The notes: generated from the letters alone by a model not told the origin. Counted from the stretch's first letter, positions 43,024 to 52,034 are shown. The stretch: DNA of 56,345 nucleotides from Bacteroidaceae bacterium (GCA_900771425.1 CAAGNV010000071.1:1-56345), one strand, 5' to 3'. Program-made: numbers and translations.

Positions 43024-44478
43024 TTATAGATGTTTCAGGAATATTTCATGGTCTATGCAACGAGGGAACTCCTCGCGATAATGGCTTACCATGATGAGTG
43101 TCTTGTCAGGTTGCGAGCAATAGGTCTCGATAATGTCCTTGACCAACCGGCGATTCTTGAGGTCGAGACCATGAAGAGGTTCGTCGAGAATGAGCAGCGA
43201 CGGTGCTTTCACGAACGTGCGGGCAAGGAGTACGAGACGTTGTTCGCCGCTCGAGAGTTTCAGCATCGGCACGTCTGCATACTGATCTACGCCGAAAATC
43301 TTCATCCACCACAAGGCCTTTTCCTTTGCCTCGGGCGTTGCCTTACGGAAGAGTCCGATACTGTCGAGCATTCCGCTTGCGACGATGTCGATGGCCGGAT
43401 AGTCGCGCAGGAAGGCGCGGTGCATCTCAGGTGAAACGTAACCTATGTGCCGCTTGATGTCCCAGATGCTTTCACCACTGCCTCGCTTATGGCCGAATAG
43501 TACTATGTCGTTGGCATAAGCCTGCGGATTATCAGCACAAACAAGGCTGAGCAGCGTTGACTTGCCGGCTCCGTTCTCGCCCGTAAGTGCCCAGTGTTCG
43601 CCTCGGCGGACAGTAAATGAGAGGTCTTTCAGTATGACGCGTCCGGGGTATTTGATGCATACGTTGTTAAACTGCGCCACGATTGCATTGCCGTCATCAG
43701 CGTCGGATGAATTATTCACAGCGTTTTCGGCCGATGACTTTACTGCACATGCAAGTACCATCTGTTCTTTCTCCTCGCTCAGCATGCGGTCATACTTTCT
43801 TACTCGTGGCATGAAGGTACTGACGGGTTCCTTCTCCCCCACTCTCCTGTCGCAGACCTCGACCACATGCGTTACGAAACTTGGCATATCATCGGTCTTC
43901 GAAAGTACGACAATGACCTGCAGGTCGGTATTCTGCGTAAGATCAGACAATGTTTCGTCGAGCATCCGTCGTGCATCGACATCGAGTCCGATGAACGGAT
44001 TGTCGAGTATCAGCACGCGCGGATGGTTCTCCAGAGCCTTGCGCAACTGGTAGCGGCGGAGTTCTCCGCTCGACAGTCGGAACAGTCCCTGCGTCTCCTC
44101 GTCATACTCCGTGTGGTTATAGCGGATCTGATAATAATAGTTGCCCGAAGTGGTACTATATGCGTCTTGAAAAGTGATGTACTTGATGTTGTCGCATACG
44201 AGATTCGAGCGTGGGCTGCCGTCACTGCCGTCACCGACACATCCGTCCTCACGCCTATCGGCAGCAGAAGTGAAGTCATAACGTATGTACGAGCCCTTGC
44301 CGTCGGTCAGTATGGGATGGGCACCCGTTATCAAGTCAACGAGCATCGACTTGCCGGCACCGTTGTCGCCTACGATAGCGACCTGTTCGCCCAAATCTAT
44401 ACTCAGAGTTACAGGCTCAGCCATGCGGAACAGAGGATTCCTTGCCACAGCCTTATACATATCTATTACCTTTATCAT
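43024..44478 (-). CDS. Double ABC ATPase (ModF/PhrA-like)
   Basis: 484 residues with two ABC nucleotide-binding domains and no membrane part. First: Walker A GDNGAGKSMLVDLI, signature LSSGELRRYQLRKAL, Walker B VLILDNPFIGLD. Second: GENGAGKSTLLSLV, LSSGEQRLVLLARTF, LLILDEPLHGLD. This matches ModF-type proteins of unclear function, once called photorepair protein PhrA. Cytoplasmic. Promoter -7 box TAAATTTG at 44506-44513 and an unusual clear Shine-Dalgarno AAGGAG 3 nt before the ATG. Pairing with a metal P-type ATPase hints at a role in metal handling; no molybdate genes are nearby. Confidence 0.88.
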   Translation of the reverse strand: MIKVIDMYKAVARNPLFRMAEPVTLSIDLGEQVAIVGDNGAGKSMLVDLITGAHPILTDGKGSYIRYDFTSAADRREDGCVGDGSDGSPRSNLVCDNIKYITFQDAYSTTSGNYYYQIRYNHTEYDEETQGLFRLSSGELRRYQLRKALENHPRVLILDNPFIGLDVDARRMLDETLSDLTQNTDLQVIVVLSKTDDMPSFVTHVVEVCDRRVGEKEPVSTFMPRVRKYDRMLSEEKEQMVLACAVKSSAENAVNNSSDADDGNAIVAQFNNVCIKYPGRVILKDLSFTVRRGEHWALTGENGAGKSTLLSLVCADNPQAYANDIVLFGHKRGSGESIWDIKRHIGYVSPEMHRAFLRDYPAIDIVASGMLDSIGLFRKATPEAKEKALWWMKIFGVDQYADVPMLKLSSGEQRLVLLARTFVKAPSLLILDEPLHGLDLKNRRLVKDIIETYCSQPDKTLIMVSHYREEFPRCIDHEIFLKHL

Positions 44479-44481
44479 TTA

Positions 44482-44513
44482 CTCCTTATTATTATATTGA
44501 CGATGCAAATTTA
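44482..44513 (-). promoter_or_regulatory. Promoter and Shine-Dalgarno of the ABC-P-type ATPase operon
   Basis: -7 box TAAATTTG (44506-44513, minus) and AAGGAG (44482-44487). A strong ribosome binding site is uncommon among the genes in this window. Confidence 0.6.
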
Positions 44514-44620
44514 CGCATTTATTATCATTCACAGGTGTACAATCGTGGGCAAAAAGAGGAAAATATATGCGGAAAGCCATATTTTTGGAAATTTTGTCAT
44601 GCAGTCTCATAAATATTCAG

Positions 44621-44628
44621 TAATTTTG
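44621..44628 (+). promoter_or_regulatory. -7 box (TAATTTTG) of the sigma-54 activator gene
   Basis: TAATTTTG lies 22 bp before the ATG at 44651. TTTG at 44593-44596 is 24 bp upstream, slightly too far for an ideal -33. Confidence 0.55.
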
Positions 44629-44650
44629 TCAGTAATTTACAAACGACAAC

Positions 44651-45910
44651 ATGGACAGAGAACAACTACAAAACCTAAAGAGACGCTACGGCATAGTCGG
44701 GCAGTGCAAGGAACTGGAGATTGCACTCGACAAGGCCATCAAGGTAGCCCCGATAGACCTGAGCGTCCTCATACAGGGTGAGTCAGGCGTAGGTAAGGAA
44801 GTCATTCCACGCATCATACACGAGAACTCACCACGCCGTCGCGCCAAATACTTTGCCATCAACTGCGGAAGCATACCAGAAGGCACCATCGACAGCGAAC
44901 TGTTCGGACACGAGAAAGGTGCATTCACCGGTGCCATAGGCGAGCGCGAAGGTTACTTCGGTGCTGCAAACGGAGGTACGCTCTTCCTCGACGAAGTGGG
45001 CGAACTGCCGATGTCAACCCAGGCACGACTGCTGCGTGTGCTCGAGACGGGAGAATACATACGCGTCGGTTCGTCAGACGTGCGCAAGACCGACGTACGC
45101 ATCATCGCAGCCACGAACGTAAACCTGCAGCAAGCCATCAGCGAACGCAAGTTCCGCGAAGACCTATACTACCGCCTTGCGTCAATACCCATCTCGCTGC
45201 CACCACTGCGCGAGCGAGGACGCGACATAGAACTGCTGTTCCGCAAGTTTACCAACGACTTTACCGAGAAGTATAACCTGAGCCGCATTGAACTGACCGA
45301 CGATGCCATCGAACTGCTCATGCAATACAAGTGGCCGGGCAACATACGTCAACTGAAGAACGTGGCCGACCAAATCAGCATCATGAGTCAGGAACGGCAA
45401 GTGACAGCCGACATACTGCGCCGTTTCGGCGTGACCAACGACACACAGGCAGGCACTGGGCTCGTACTCTTCAACCAGCCACAGGCAGGACAGTCGAAGC
45501 ACAGTTACGAGACCGAGCGCGAAGGACTGCTGCACATACTGTCAACGCTGCGTGAGGAGGTAAAGGAACTGAAGGACATGATGAACAAGATAAACAGCAC
45601 GCCGGCACACGACATGAGCATCATGCAGGTACAGCCAAGCAGCCACCAACTGAGCGACGACACCATGGCACTCGGCGACAGCCCGACCATCAGGTTCGAA
45701 CCGCACAACATCATCGAGGCAGAAGCCATACCGATAGCCGAGGCATACGTCGAGCCAGCCCCACACTCCATGCGCGAGATGGAGGAACAAAGCATACGCG
45801 AGGCACTGCGCCGCAACAACGGCAACCGAGGCAAGACCGCACGCGAACTGGGCATCAGCGAACGCACCCTCTACCGCAAGATACGTACATACGGAATCGA
45901 CGTCAACTAA
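44651..45910 (+). CDS. Sigma-54-dependent transcriptional activator without receiver domain
   Basis: 419 residues. The AAA+ domain starts almost at once: Walker A GESGVGKE (43-50), GAFTGA loop that contacts sigma-54 (90-95), Walker B GTLFLDEVGELP, and the R-finger region. The C-terminus is a Fis-type helix-turn-helix (NNGNRGKTARELGISERTLYRKIRTYGI). A middle linker (about 260-370) is rich in Gln, Pro and acidic residues. No receiver or sensor domain precedes the ATPase, so control must come by partner or level. It is directly followed by lptE (20-bp gap) and then secG, an arrangement seen widely in Bacteroidetes. Confidence 0.92.
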   Translation: MDREQLQNLKRRYGIVGQCKELEIALDKAIKVAPIDLSVLIQGESGVGKEVIPRIIHENSPRRRAKYFAINCGSIPEGTIDSELFGHEKGAFTGAIGEREGYFGAANGGTLFLDEVGELPMSTQARLLRVLETGEYIRVGSSDVRKTDVRIIAATNVNLQQAISERKFREDLYYRLASIPISLPPLRERGRDIELLFRKFTNDFTEKYNLSRIELTDDAIELLMQYKWPGNIRQLKNVADQISIMSQERQVTADILRRFGVTNDTQAGTGLVLFNQPQAGQSKHSYETEREGLLHILSTLREEVKELKDMMNKINSTPAHDMSIMQVQPSSHQLSDDTMALGDSPTIRFEPHNIIEAEAIPIAEAYVEPAPHSMREMEEQSIREALRRNNGNRGKTARELGISERTLYRKIRTYGIDVN

Positions 45911-45930
45911 ACTAAAAGGCAACACTACAG

Positions 45931-46449
45931 ATGAAACCAGGAAAAATAGCATTATCAGCCATGCTCGCCGCCGTCGTCGTGCTCGTGAGCGCATGCACCG
46001 TCAGTTACTCGCTCAACGGTTCGAACATAAACTACGACAAGGTCAAGACTGTGTCAATCGACAAGTTCCCAATACGTTGCGCATACGTATGGGCACCGAT
46101 GGAAGCAATGTTCTACAACAAGATAAGCGACCAATACACGCAGAAGACGAAGCTGAAGTTAGCCAAGCGCAATGCCGACCTCCAAATTTCGGGCGAGATA
46201 ACCGAATACTCACAGACAAACAAGAGCGTGGCAGCCGATGGATTCTCGGCACAGACACAGCTGAAGATGACCGTCAACGTGCGCTTCGTCAACAATACCA
46301 AGCATGACGAAGACTTCGAGAAACAGTTCTCGGCCACTACCGAATACGACAGCAAGTTGCAGCTTTCAGCCGTACAGGAGGAACTCGTACAGCAGATGAT
46401 AGACCAAATCGTCGATCAGATATTCAACGCCACTGTCGCCACATGGTAA
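45931..46449 (+). CDS. lptE: LptE-type outer-membrane lipoprotein
   Basis: Lipoprotein plug of the LptD-LptE lipopolysaccharide translocon. 172 residues: signal peptide with lipobox VSAC (Cys22), then TVSYSLNGSNINYDKVKTVSIDKFPIRCAYV and a beta-strand pair (DLQISGEITEY, QLKMTVNVRFVN), ending in a helix VQQMIDQIVDQIFNATVATW. This is the Bacteroidetes LptE pattern. It lies between the sigma-54 activator and secG; its partner lptD is 6 kb away on the other strand. Confidence 0.88.
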   Translation: MKPGKIALSAMLAAVVVLVSACTVSYSLNGSNINYDKVKTVSIDKFPIRCAYVWAPMEAMFYNKISDQYTQKTKLKLAKRNADLQISGEITEYSQTNKSVAADGFSAQTQLKMTVNVRFVNNTKHDEDFEKQFSATTEYDSKLQLSAVQEELVQQMIDQIVDQIFNATVATW

Positions 46450-46543
46450 GCCGTCGGGCATAGGCAAATACACGCACGAACATACAAAAAAGCACGAAAT
46501 ACGCTGTAGTTCCATGCCTTGACATAAAAAAAAGAATTAAATC

Positions 46544-46575
46544 TTTGCGTAATAAGAAAAAAAACAATAACTTTG
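46544..46575 (+). promoter_or_regulatory. Promoter of secG
   Basis: TTTG (46544-46547) and TAACTTTG (46568-46575) with a 20-bp spacer; leader of about 105 nt to secG. Confidence 0.8.
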
Positions 46576-46686
46576 CAAGCCAATTGCAGATATTTTGCAC
46601 GCAACGCATGCCGCAAGCGCACATAACAAGCAGCGCAAGCGGTCAATACAACGAGCGACATAAACAATAACAAAAAAATAAGAACA

Positions 46687-47049
46687 ATGTACACATTAAT
46701 CATCGTACTCGTGATTCTCGCAGCAATACTTATGTGCGGAATCGTGCTCATCCAAGAGAGCAAGGGAGGAGGCCTCGCATCAGGTTTCTCTTCATCTAAC
46801 CAAATCATGGGTGTCCGTAAGACAACCGACTTCCTCGAAAAAGCAACATGGGGACTTGCAATCGCCATCGTAGTGCTCAGCGTCGTATCAGCAGCATTCG
46901 TTACAAAGCAAGTTGCAGAAGAAACACCGCTCAACGTGCCTGTAACAACACAGACAGACGCAGGCAACGTACAGACATTCCCTGCTGCACAGACAACAAC
47001 AGAAGCACCAGCACAGGAACAGGCACCAGCAGAAACACCGGCAAACTAA
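46687..47049 (+). CDS. secG: Protein-export membrane protein SecG
   Basis: Small subunit of the SecYEG translocon. 120 residues with two membrane helices (about 2-22 and 55-76) separated by the family loop QESKGGGLASGFSSSNQIMGVRKTTDFLEKATW. A Pro-, Ala-, Gln- and Thr-rich tail of about 40 residues follows, usual in Bacteroidetes. It has its own promoter although it follows lptE. Confidence 0.95.
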   Translation: MYTLIIVLVILAAILMCGIVLIQESKGGGLASGFSSSNQIMGVRKTTDFLEKATWGLAIAIVVLSVVSAAFVTKQVAEETPLNVPVTTQTDAGNVQTFPAAQTTTEAPAQEQAPAETPAN

Positions 47050-47137
47050 CCGAGTCGGGGATTAACAATACGAGATACGAATTACGAGCTACAAAGTCCG
47101 TGCGGATGAGTATTTCGTAATTCGTGTTTTGTATTAT

Positions 47138-47370
47138 ATTCAAGTTTCGCAAGCTCAACTTTTAGTAGAAAAGTAGTCAGTAGTCAGTAGTTTAGTAGGA
47201 TAGATGTAGCTGAATCTGCAATCAGCAAATAAGGAAAGGCTGTCGTGCAGTCAAACTTCTACTTAACTCCCTTCGCTCGGTTTACCGCTTCGCAGCTTGC
47301 CTGCAGAAGAACTCCTTAACTCCAAAACTACTAAATAAACTGAGCAAGTTGGAAACTTGCAAAAGAATAT
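47138..47370 (+). repeat. Intergenic repeat element, copy A
   Basis: Starts ATTCAAGTTTCGCAAGCTC, has direct AGTAGTCAGTAG words, a middle ATAGATGTAGCTGAATCTGCAA, then ACTCC/ACTACT words, and ends GAGCAAGTTGGAAACTTGC. The ends are imperfect inverted repeats (AAGTTTCGCAAG against CTTGCGAAA in other copies). Copy A also holds an insert (CCCTTCGCTCGGTTTACCGC). It follows secG. Confidence 0.8.
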
Positions 47371-47410
47371 TATATCATATCGCAATCACCAACAGAATTC
47401 GTAATTAAAG

Positions 47411-47588
47411 ATCAAGTTTCGCAAGCTCAACTTTTAGTAGGAAAGTAGTCAGTAGTTTAGTAGGATAGATGCAACTGAATCTGCAATCAGCAGTAAAGAG
47501 AAGTCATACCACTACTTAACTCCAAAACTACTCAACTCCAAAACTACTAAATAAACTGAGCAAAGGCGAAGCTTGCGAAAGTTGAATT
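47411..47588 (+). repeat. Intergenic repeat element, copy B
   Basis: Same layout and orientation as copy A, ending GCTTGCGAAAGTTGAATT just 9 bp before the start of the FHA gene, so it forms the leader of that gene or an operon spacer. Shorter middle than copy A. The stretch 47050-47596 holds no gene. Confidence 0.8.
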
Positions 47589-47596
47589 AAAGTCAC

Positions 47597-48130
47597 ATGA
47601 AGCGAGTCAGATGTCCCAAATGCGACACATACACAGTATTCGACGAAACACAGTACACTGACGGCCAATCGCTCGTGTTCGTATGCAGCAACTGCAAAAA
47701 AGAGTTCAAGATACGCATAGGCAAGTCAAAACTCACGGGCATACATCAGGAGCGACACATTGACGAGCAGCAGTACAGCCAGGACTACGGCAGCATCATC
47801 GTAGTCGAGAACGCATTTGCCTTCAAGCAAATCATACCGCTCGACCTCGGCGAAAACGAGTTCGGACGCTACGTCAAGGGCACTAACATCAACAAGCCGA
47901 TTGAGACCGTCGATCCATCTGTCGATACATTCCACTGCGCCATACGCGTCGAGCGCAAGAAGGACGGTACGCTGCGATACATACTGCGCGACGCGCCAAG
48001 CGACACCGGTACCTTCTACATGAACGAGATACTGCGCGACGTTGACCGCATAAACCTTGAGGACGGCGCAATCATAACCATCGGAGCGACCACACTGATA
48101 CTCAGATGCGCACAGCAAAAGCAAGAATAA
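47597..48130 (+). CDS. Zinc-ribbon and FHA-domain protein
   Basis: 177 residues. The N-terminal zinc ribbon has CxxC pairs at Cys6/Cys9 and Cys30/Cys33 (VRCPKCDTYTVF, FVCSNCKKEFKI), of the MJ0042 type. The FHA domain (about 75-175) has FGRYVKGTNINKPIETVDPSVDTFHCAIRVERKKDG, with the G-R and the S..H phosphothreonine-binding turn in altered form (VDTFHCAI for S..H), then LRDAPSDTGTFYMNEI. FHA domains bind phosphothreonine; a Ser/Thr kinase is not in the window. Cytoplasmic. Downstream are nhaA (49-bp gap) and the BASS transporter. Confidence 0.8.
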   Translation: MKRVRCPKCDTYTVFDETQYTDGQSLVFVCSNCKKEFKIRIGKSKLTGIHQERHIDEQQYSQDYGSIIVVENAFAFKQIIPLDLGENEFGRYVKGTNINKPIETVDPSVDTFHCAIRVERKKDGTLRYILRDAPSDTGTFYMNEILRDVDRINLEDGAIITIGATTLILRCAQQKQE

Positions 48131-48179
48131 CAGACGCTCACAACAAGTAATCAGACAAAACAAAACATAAGGACACGGT

Positions 48180-49598
48180 ATGAAGATTATTCCGAATTAT
48201 CGATTAGCAAAGAACACGCGAAAGTTCAACATATTCAGCAAGACATTCACCGAGCAGCCATGGGCGGGCGGCGGCATACTGCTGCTGTGTGTCATCATAG
48301 CCATGCTGCTTGCCAACCTGCCGTTTACACGCGAGTGGTATCATCAGTTCCTTAACACCACGCTCGAACTGAACATACAGAGCCCGCTCAGCGCCGACGG
48401 CACCCGATGCGTTGACCTGACGCTGCCACACGGCATGAACGTCGAGAAGTTTATCAACGACATACTCATGGTCGTATTCTTCTTTGCCGTAGGACTTGAG
48501 ATAAAGCGCGAGATAAAGTACGGCGAACTGTCAAGCCTGAAGAAAGCCATGCTGCCCGTTATAGCCGCAGCCGGCGGAATGGCGATGCCTGCGATAATAT
48601 TCACGCTTTTCAACCACGGCACTGCCGGAGCATCGGGCTGGGGCATCCCTACGGCAACCGACATAGCCTTTGCCGTGGGCATCCTGTCGTTCCTTGGCGA
48701 CCGCGTGCCGGTAAGTCTGAAGGTATTCCTCACAGCACTTGCCATAGCCGACGACCTCGGGGCTATACTCGTCGTTGCACTGTTCTACGGCGGTAGCATC
48801 AACTTCGTACTGCTGGGCATAGCCGTAGTGATACTCATCGGCGTATATTTCCTCAACCAGATAGGCGAGAAACGTTCGTTCTTCTACATCGTGCCTGCCA
48901 TAGCCGTGTGGTTCCTATTCTACTACGCAGGCATCCACGCCACCATGTCGGGCGTGGTCATGGCCATGATGATACCAATGCGCCCCCGCTACAGCCGTGC
49001 ATACCTCAACCGCCGCAGCAGCGAGTTGGCCGGAAAGATTGTCCAGAACGATGGCGCAGAGGGACCTGACGAGGTATTCCCCAACACTCTGCAACAGGAG
49101 AACCTTCGCGACATATCGCACGTATGCGACTGTTCAATGGGTCTGTCGTACCGTCTCGAACATGCGCTGACGCCGTGGGTCAACTATGCCATCATGCCTG
49201 TCTTCGCACTTGCCAACGCCGGTGTAGAGATACCTGACCTGTCGTACTTCAACATATTCCAGTACTCGCCCGAACTGGGCAGCGTAGGCATGGGCGTGTT
49301 CTTCGGACTGCTGCTGGGCAAGCCGATCGGCATCACCCTCGCTTCGTGGATAGCCATCCGTCTGAAGGTTGGAGCCATGCCGCAGAACGCAACGTGGAAG
49401 ATGCTCTTTGCCGTGGCATGCCTCGGAGGCATCGGATTCACCATGTCGATATTCGTCGATACACTCTCGTTCGCCGACGCGCCTGAATACACCGAGCACC
49501 TGCGTGCTGCAGGCAAGATTGCCGTCCTCATGGGTTCTCTCTGCGCTGGCATATTGGGCAGTCTGCTGATAAACATCATTTCAAAAAAGGCTCATTAA
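48180..49598 (+). CDS. nhaA: Na+/H+ antiporter NhaA
   Basis: Inner-membrane antiporter that expels Na+ in exchange for H+. 472 residues with about 12 membrane segments; motifs FFFAVGLEIKREI and, in helix 5, ALAIADDLGAILVVALFY with the two essential Asp. PTATDIAFAVGILSFLGDRVP is also conserved. It is longer than the E. coli protein by a hydrophilic loop (about residues 265-310, RRSSELAGKIVQNDGAEG), typical of Bacteroidetes members. Followed 9 bp later by the BASS transporter. Confidence 0.96.
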   Translation: MKIIPNYRLAKNTRKFNIFSKTFTEQPWAGGGILLLCVIIAMLLANLPFTREWYHQFLNTTLELNIQSPLSADGTRCVDLTLPHGMNVEKFINDILMVVFFFAVGLEIKREIKYGELSSLKKAMLPVIAAAGGMAMPAIIFTLFNHGTAGASGWGIPTATDIAFAVGILSFLGDRVPVSLKVFLTALAIADDLGAILVVALFYGGSINFVLLGIAVVILIGVYFLNQIGEKRSFFYIVPAIAVWFLFYYAGIHATMSGVVMAMMIPMRPRYSRAYLNRRSSELAGKIVQNDGAEGPDEVFPNTLQQENLRDISHVCDCSMGLSYRLEHALTPWVNYAIMPVFALANAGVEIPDLSYFNIFQYSPELGSVGMGVFFGLLLGKPIGITLASWIAIRLKVGAMPQNATWKMLFAVACLGGIGFTMSIFVDTLSFADAPEYTEHLRAAGKIAVLMGSLCAGILGSLLINIISKKAH

Positions 49599-49607
49599 AG
49601 ACAAGCC

Positions 49608-50564
49608 ATGCGTCATATTCTCACACTCAGCCGATTACTTGCCAAGTACGCTTCATACGTAGTGATAGCCGTGGCAGTGCTCACGTTCTTCGTCCCCGAC
49701 ACCTTCGTATGGGTTAAGGGCAACACGCAGACGGTCATACTCGGACTTATAATGCTGACCATGGGTCTGACGCTCACCACGTCTGACCTGAAGATACTGG
49801 CCAAGCGTCCGCTCGACATCTTCATCGGAGCCTGCGCCCAGTTCGTGGTCATGCCTTCGCTTGCATACTTGCTCGTGGTCGTGTTCCGACTTGAGCCGGC
49901 ACTTGCCATCGGCATACTGCTCGTAGGCTGCAGTCCTGGCGGTGTGTCAAGCAACATCATGTCGTACCTTTGTCACGGCGACGTGGCCTTCTCTGTCGGC
50001 ATGACCTGTGCTTCTACCCTACTCGCTCCAGTCATGACACCTCTGCTGATGCAACTGACGGCTGGTCAGATAATCACCATCGACACCGTCGGTATGTTCA
50101 TCAACATACTCATCGTGACCATCATACCGATAAGCATTGGCTGCACGCTCAACTACTTCTGCAGTAACAAGCCGTCGTTCCCAACCATCCAGGGGTTGAT
50201 GCCTGGGCTGAGCGTCATCTGCCTGTCGATAATCGTAGGAGGTGTCATCAGTACTGTCCACGACGCCCTCATCAGCCGCGGACTTGCCCTCTTCCTCCTC
50301 ACCTTTGCCGTAGTTCTCTGCCACAACTCGCTCGGTTACCTCATCGGCTACTTCATAGGTCGCCTTGCCAAGTTCAACACAGCCAAGAAGCGTACATTGG
50401 CAATCGAGGTAGGCATGCAGAACGCAGGTCTCGCCACTAACCTGGCATCGGTATTCTTCGTGGCTCAGCCTCTTGCCGTCCTACCTTGCGCCATCTCGTG
50501 CGCATGGCACAGCATATCCGGAACGATATTGGCTGGTATGTTTGCAAGGAGAGATAAGGAATAA
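49608..50564 (+). CDS. Bile acid:sodium symporter (BASS) family transporter
   Basis: 318 residues, about nine to ten membrane helices. Family features: TFFVPDTFVWVKGNTQTVILGLIMLTMGLTL, VGCSPGGVSSNIMSYLCHGDVAFSVGMTC (the crossover and Na+ site), and EVGMQNAGLATNLAS (second Na+ site). Substrate is likely an organic anion taken up with Na+; bile acid itself is only the family name. It is coupled to nhaA by a 9-bp gap, fitting use of the sodium gradient. A terminator follows. Confidence 0.9.
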   Translation: MRHILTLSRLLAKYASYVVIAVAVLTFFVPDTFVWVKGNTQTVILGLIMLTMGLTLTTSDLKILAKRPLDIFIGACAQFVVMPSLAYLLVVVFRLEPALAIGILLVGCSPGGVSSNIMSYLCHGDVAFSVGMTCASTLLAPVMTPLLMQLTAGQIITIDTVGMFINILIVTIIPISIGCTLNYFCSNKPSFPTIQGLMPGLSVICLSIIVGGVISTVHDALISRGLALFLLTFAVVLCHNSLGYLIGYFIGRLAKFNTAKKRTLAIEVGMQNAGLATNLASVFFVAQPLAVLPCAISCAWHSISGTILAGMFARRDKE

Positions 50565-50602
50565 GCATAAGGAAAATACAACAACCACCATAACAGAACC
50601 TA

Positions 50603-50655
50603 CAAATACAAAGGGGAATGCAGTATTTTGCATTCCCCTTTGTATTTGCAGGCCA
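50603..50655 (+). terminator. Terminator of the FHA-nhaA-BASS run
   Basis: A perfect 20-bp inverted repeat, 50603-50622 with 50629-50648, core AAGGGGAATGCA, loop GTATTT. The T-rich end of the right arm serves as the U-tract. Confidence 0.75.
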
Positions 50656-50746
50656 AACACGTTGGTTCAGCCTGACATCTGTATGATGACAAGTCACGTA
50701 AGGACTTATTTATTCAAGTTTGACTTGTCCGTCTAATAAATCATGG

Positions 50747-50944
50747 AATTCAACTTTCGCAAGTTTCCAACTTGCTCAGTTTATTTAGTAGTTTTGGAGT
50801 TGAGGAGTTAAGGAGTTAAGGAGAAGTTTGACTGCACGACAGCCTTTCCTTATTTGCTGACTTGCAGATTCAGCTACATCTATCCTACTAAACTACTGAC
50901 TACTGACTACTTTTCTACTTAAAGTTGAGCTTGCGAAACTTAAA
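50747..50944 (-). repeat. Intergenic repeat element, copy C
   Basis: Minus-strand copy. Reading with the hydrolase gene it starts AAGTTTCGCAAGCTCAACTTT directly after the stop codon at 50945, and ends in CGAAAGTTGAATTC near 50747. Contains the same AGTAGTCAGTAGTTTAGTAG and CAAATAAGGAAAGGCTGTCG words as copy A. Confidence 0.8.
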
Positions 50945-51835
50945 TCATGGAATCATCTTCTTCTCGATGGTCCAGCTGTCGCGCTGTGAGAGTGGACACT
51001 GTTCGCCTGCGAAGAGTCGTGCTGCCTCCTTGTCACCCTTGAGGTGCCACTTGAGCCATGCAGTAGCTACGACAGAGAACTCGCCTCCGTGTGGCTGTGC
51101 GTATGTACCTCCGTGACCTACAGGATAGTTACATGCTGCGGTCGGTACGTGGTTGATACGACGGAAGTCGTCCATACCGTTTTCGTAGGCGATGTCAGTA
51201 GGTCCGCCAAGGATGTAGATGACAGGCACCTTGATGTCGTTGAGGCGTTCCTTTTCAGGCATTGGCATACCTGGCATGGCGGTAGAGCGGTTTCCGCTGT
51301 TGAAGAGTCCGCTGTTGCATACCATGATGGTCTTGAGGCGCTTGTCGGCAGAGATGTCGAGGGCTTCGAGTCCACCGCATGACATACCTGCTGCTGCGAT
51401 GTTCTTCAGGTCAATCTTATTGTAGTACTGGCTGTTCTTGTCCTTGTTCTGTTCGGTAATCCAGTTGATGGCGTCGAGGAGTTGTGACGACGTGCTGCTT
51501 CCGTGTGCCCAAGGTTCGCCCTCTGCGCTCATAGGACCTATGGCAATGACGATGAATCCCTGTGAGGCTATTTCGTTGAGGAAGTTGATGTGTTCGCGTG
51601 GATTGTTGGCACATCCTCCGTTGCCCCATACGAGTACCGGCAATGGGTTCTTCTTGCCGAAGGCGCTGAGGTCGGCTGGCTTGAAGATGGTGTGAGTCTG
51701 GAGTGTCTCGTCGCCTACCATGATGGCACGGTAAGGTCCTGTGCCTCCGTCTTCGATGGTACGTGTCTTTGCGTCCTGTGCCTGCATCGATGCCGTGAGC
51801 ATGAGTGCGGCTACGACTGCTAATAGTTTTTTCAT
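50945..51835 (-). CDS. Exported alpha/beta hydrolase (esterase-like)
   Basis: 296 residues, signal peptide MKKLLAVVAALMLTASMQAQ. Alpha/beta hydrolase of the dienelactone/chlorophyllase-like type: oxyanion region VLVWGNGGCANNPREH, nucleophile Ser152 in AAGMSCGGLEAL, Asp in YILGGPTDIAYE and His in YPVGHGGTYAQPHGG. Substrate unknown; an ester in the periplasm or outside. It follows the carboxylesterase gene on the same strand with a 199-bp gap filled by repeat copy D, so the two may form an operon of exported esterases. Confidence 0.85.
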   Translation of the reverse strand: MKKLLAVVAALMLTASMQAQDAKTRTIEDGGTGPYRAIMVGDETLQTHTIFKPADLSAFGKKNPLPVLVWGNGGCANNPREHINFLNEIASQGFIVIAIGPMSAEGEPWAHGSSTSSQLLDAINWITEQNKDKNSQYYNKIDLKNIAAAGMSCGGLEALDISADKRLKTIMVCNSGLFNSGNRSTAMPGMPMPEKERLNDIKVPVIYILGGPTDIAYENGMDDFRRINHVPTAACNYPVGHGGTYAQPHGGEFSVVATAWLKWHLKGDKEAARLFAGEQCPLSQRDSWTIEKKMIP

Positions 51836-51837
51836 AT

Positions 51838-52034
51838 TAAGGAGTTTTGTAGTTTTGGAGTTAAAGGAGTTAAGTAGTTTTGGAGTTGAGTAGTTTTGGA
51901 GTTAAGGAGTTAAGTAGTTAAGTAGTGGTATGACTTCTCTTGACTGCTGACTTGCAGATTCAGTTGCATCTATCCTACTTAACTACTGTCTCCTGACTAC
52001 TTTTCTACTAAAAGTGGAGCTTGCGAAGCTTGAG
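51838..52034 (-). repeat. Intergenic repeat element, copy D
   Basis: Minus-strand copy filling the whole gap between the two esterase genes. It starts directly after the carboxylesterase stop (CAAGCTTCGCAAGCTCCACT) and has the same middle (TAGATGCAACTGAATCTGCAA). The distal end lacks the inverted terminal sequence and runs into GGAGTTAAGGAGTT repeats. Confidence 0.8.
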
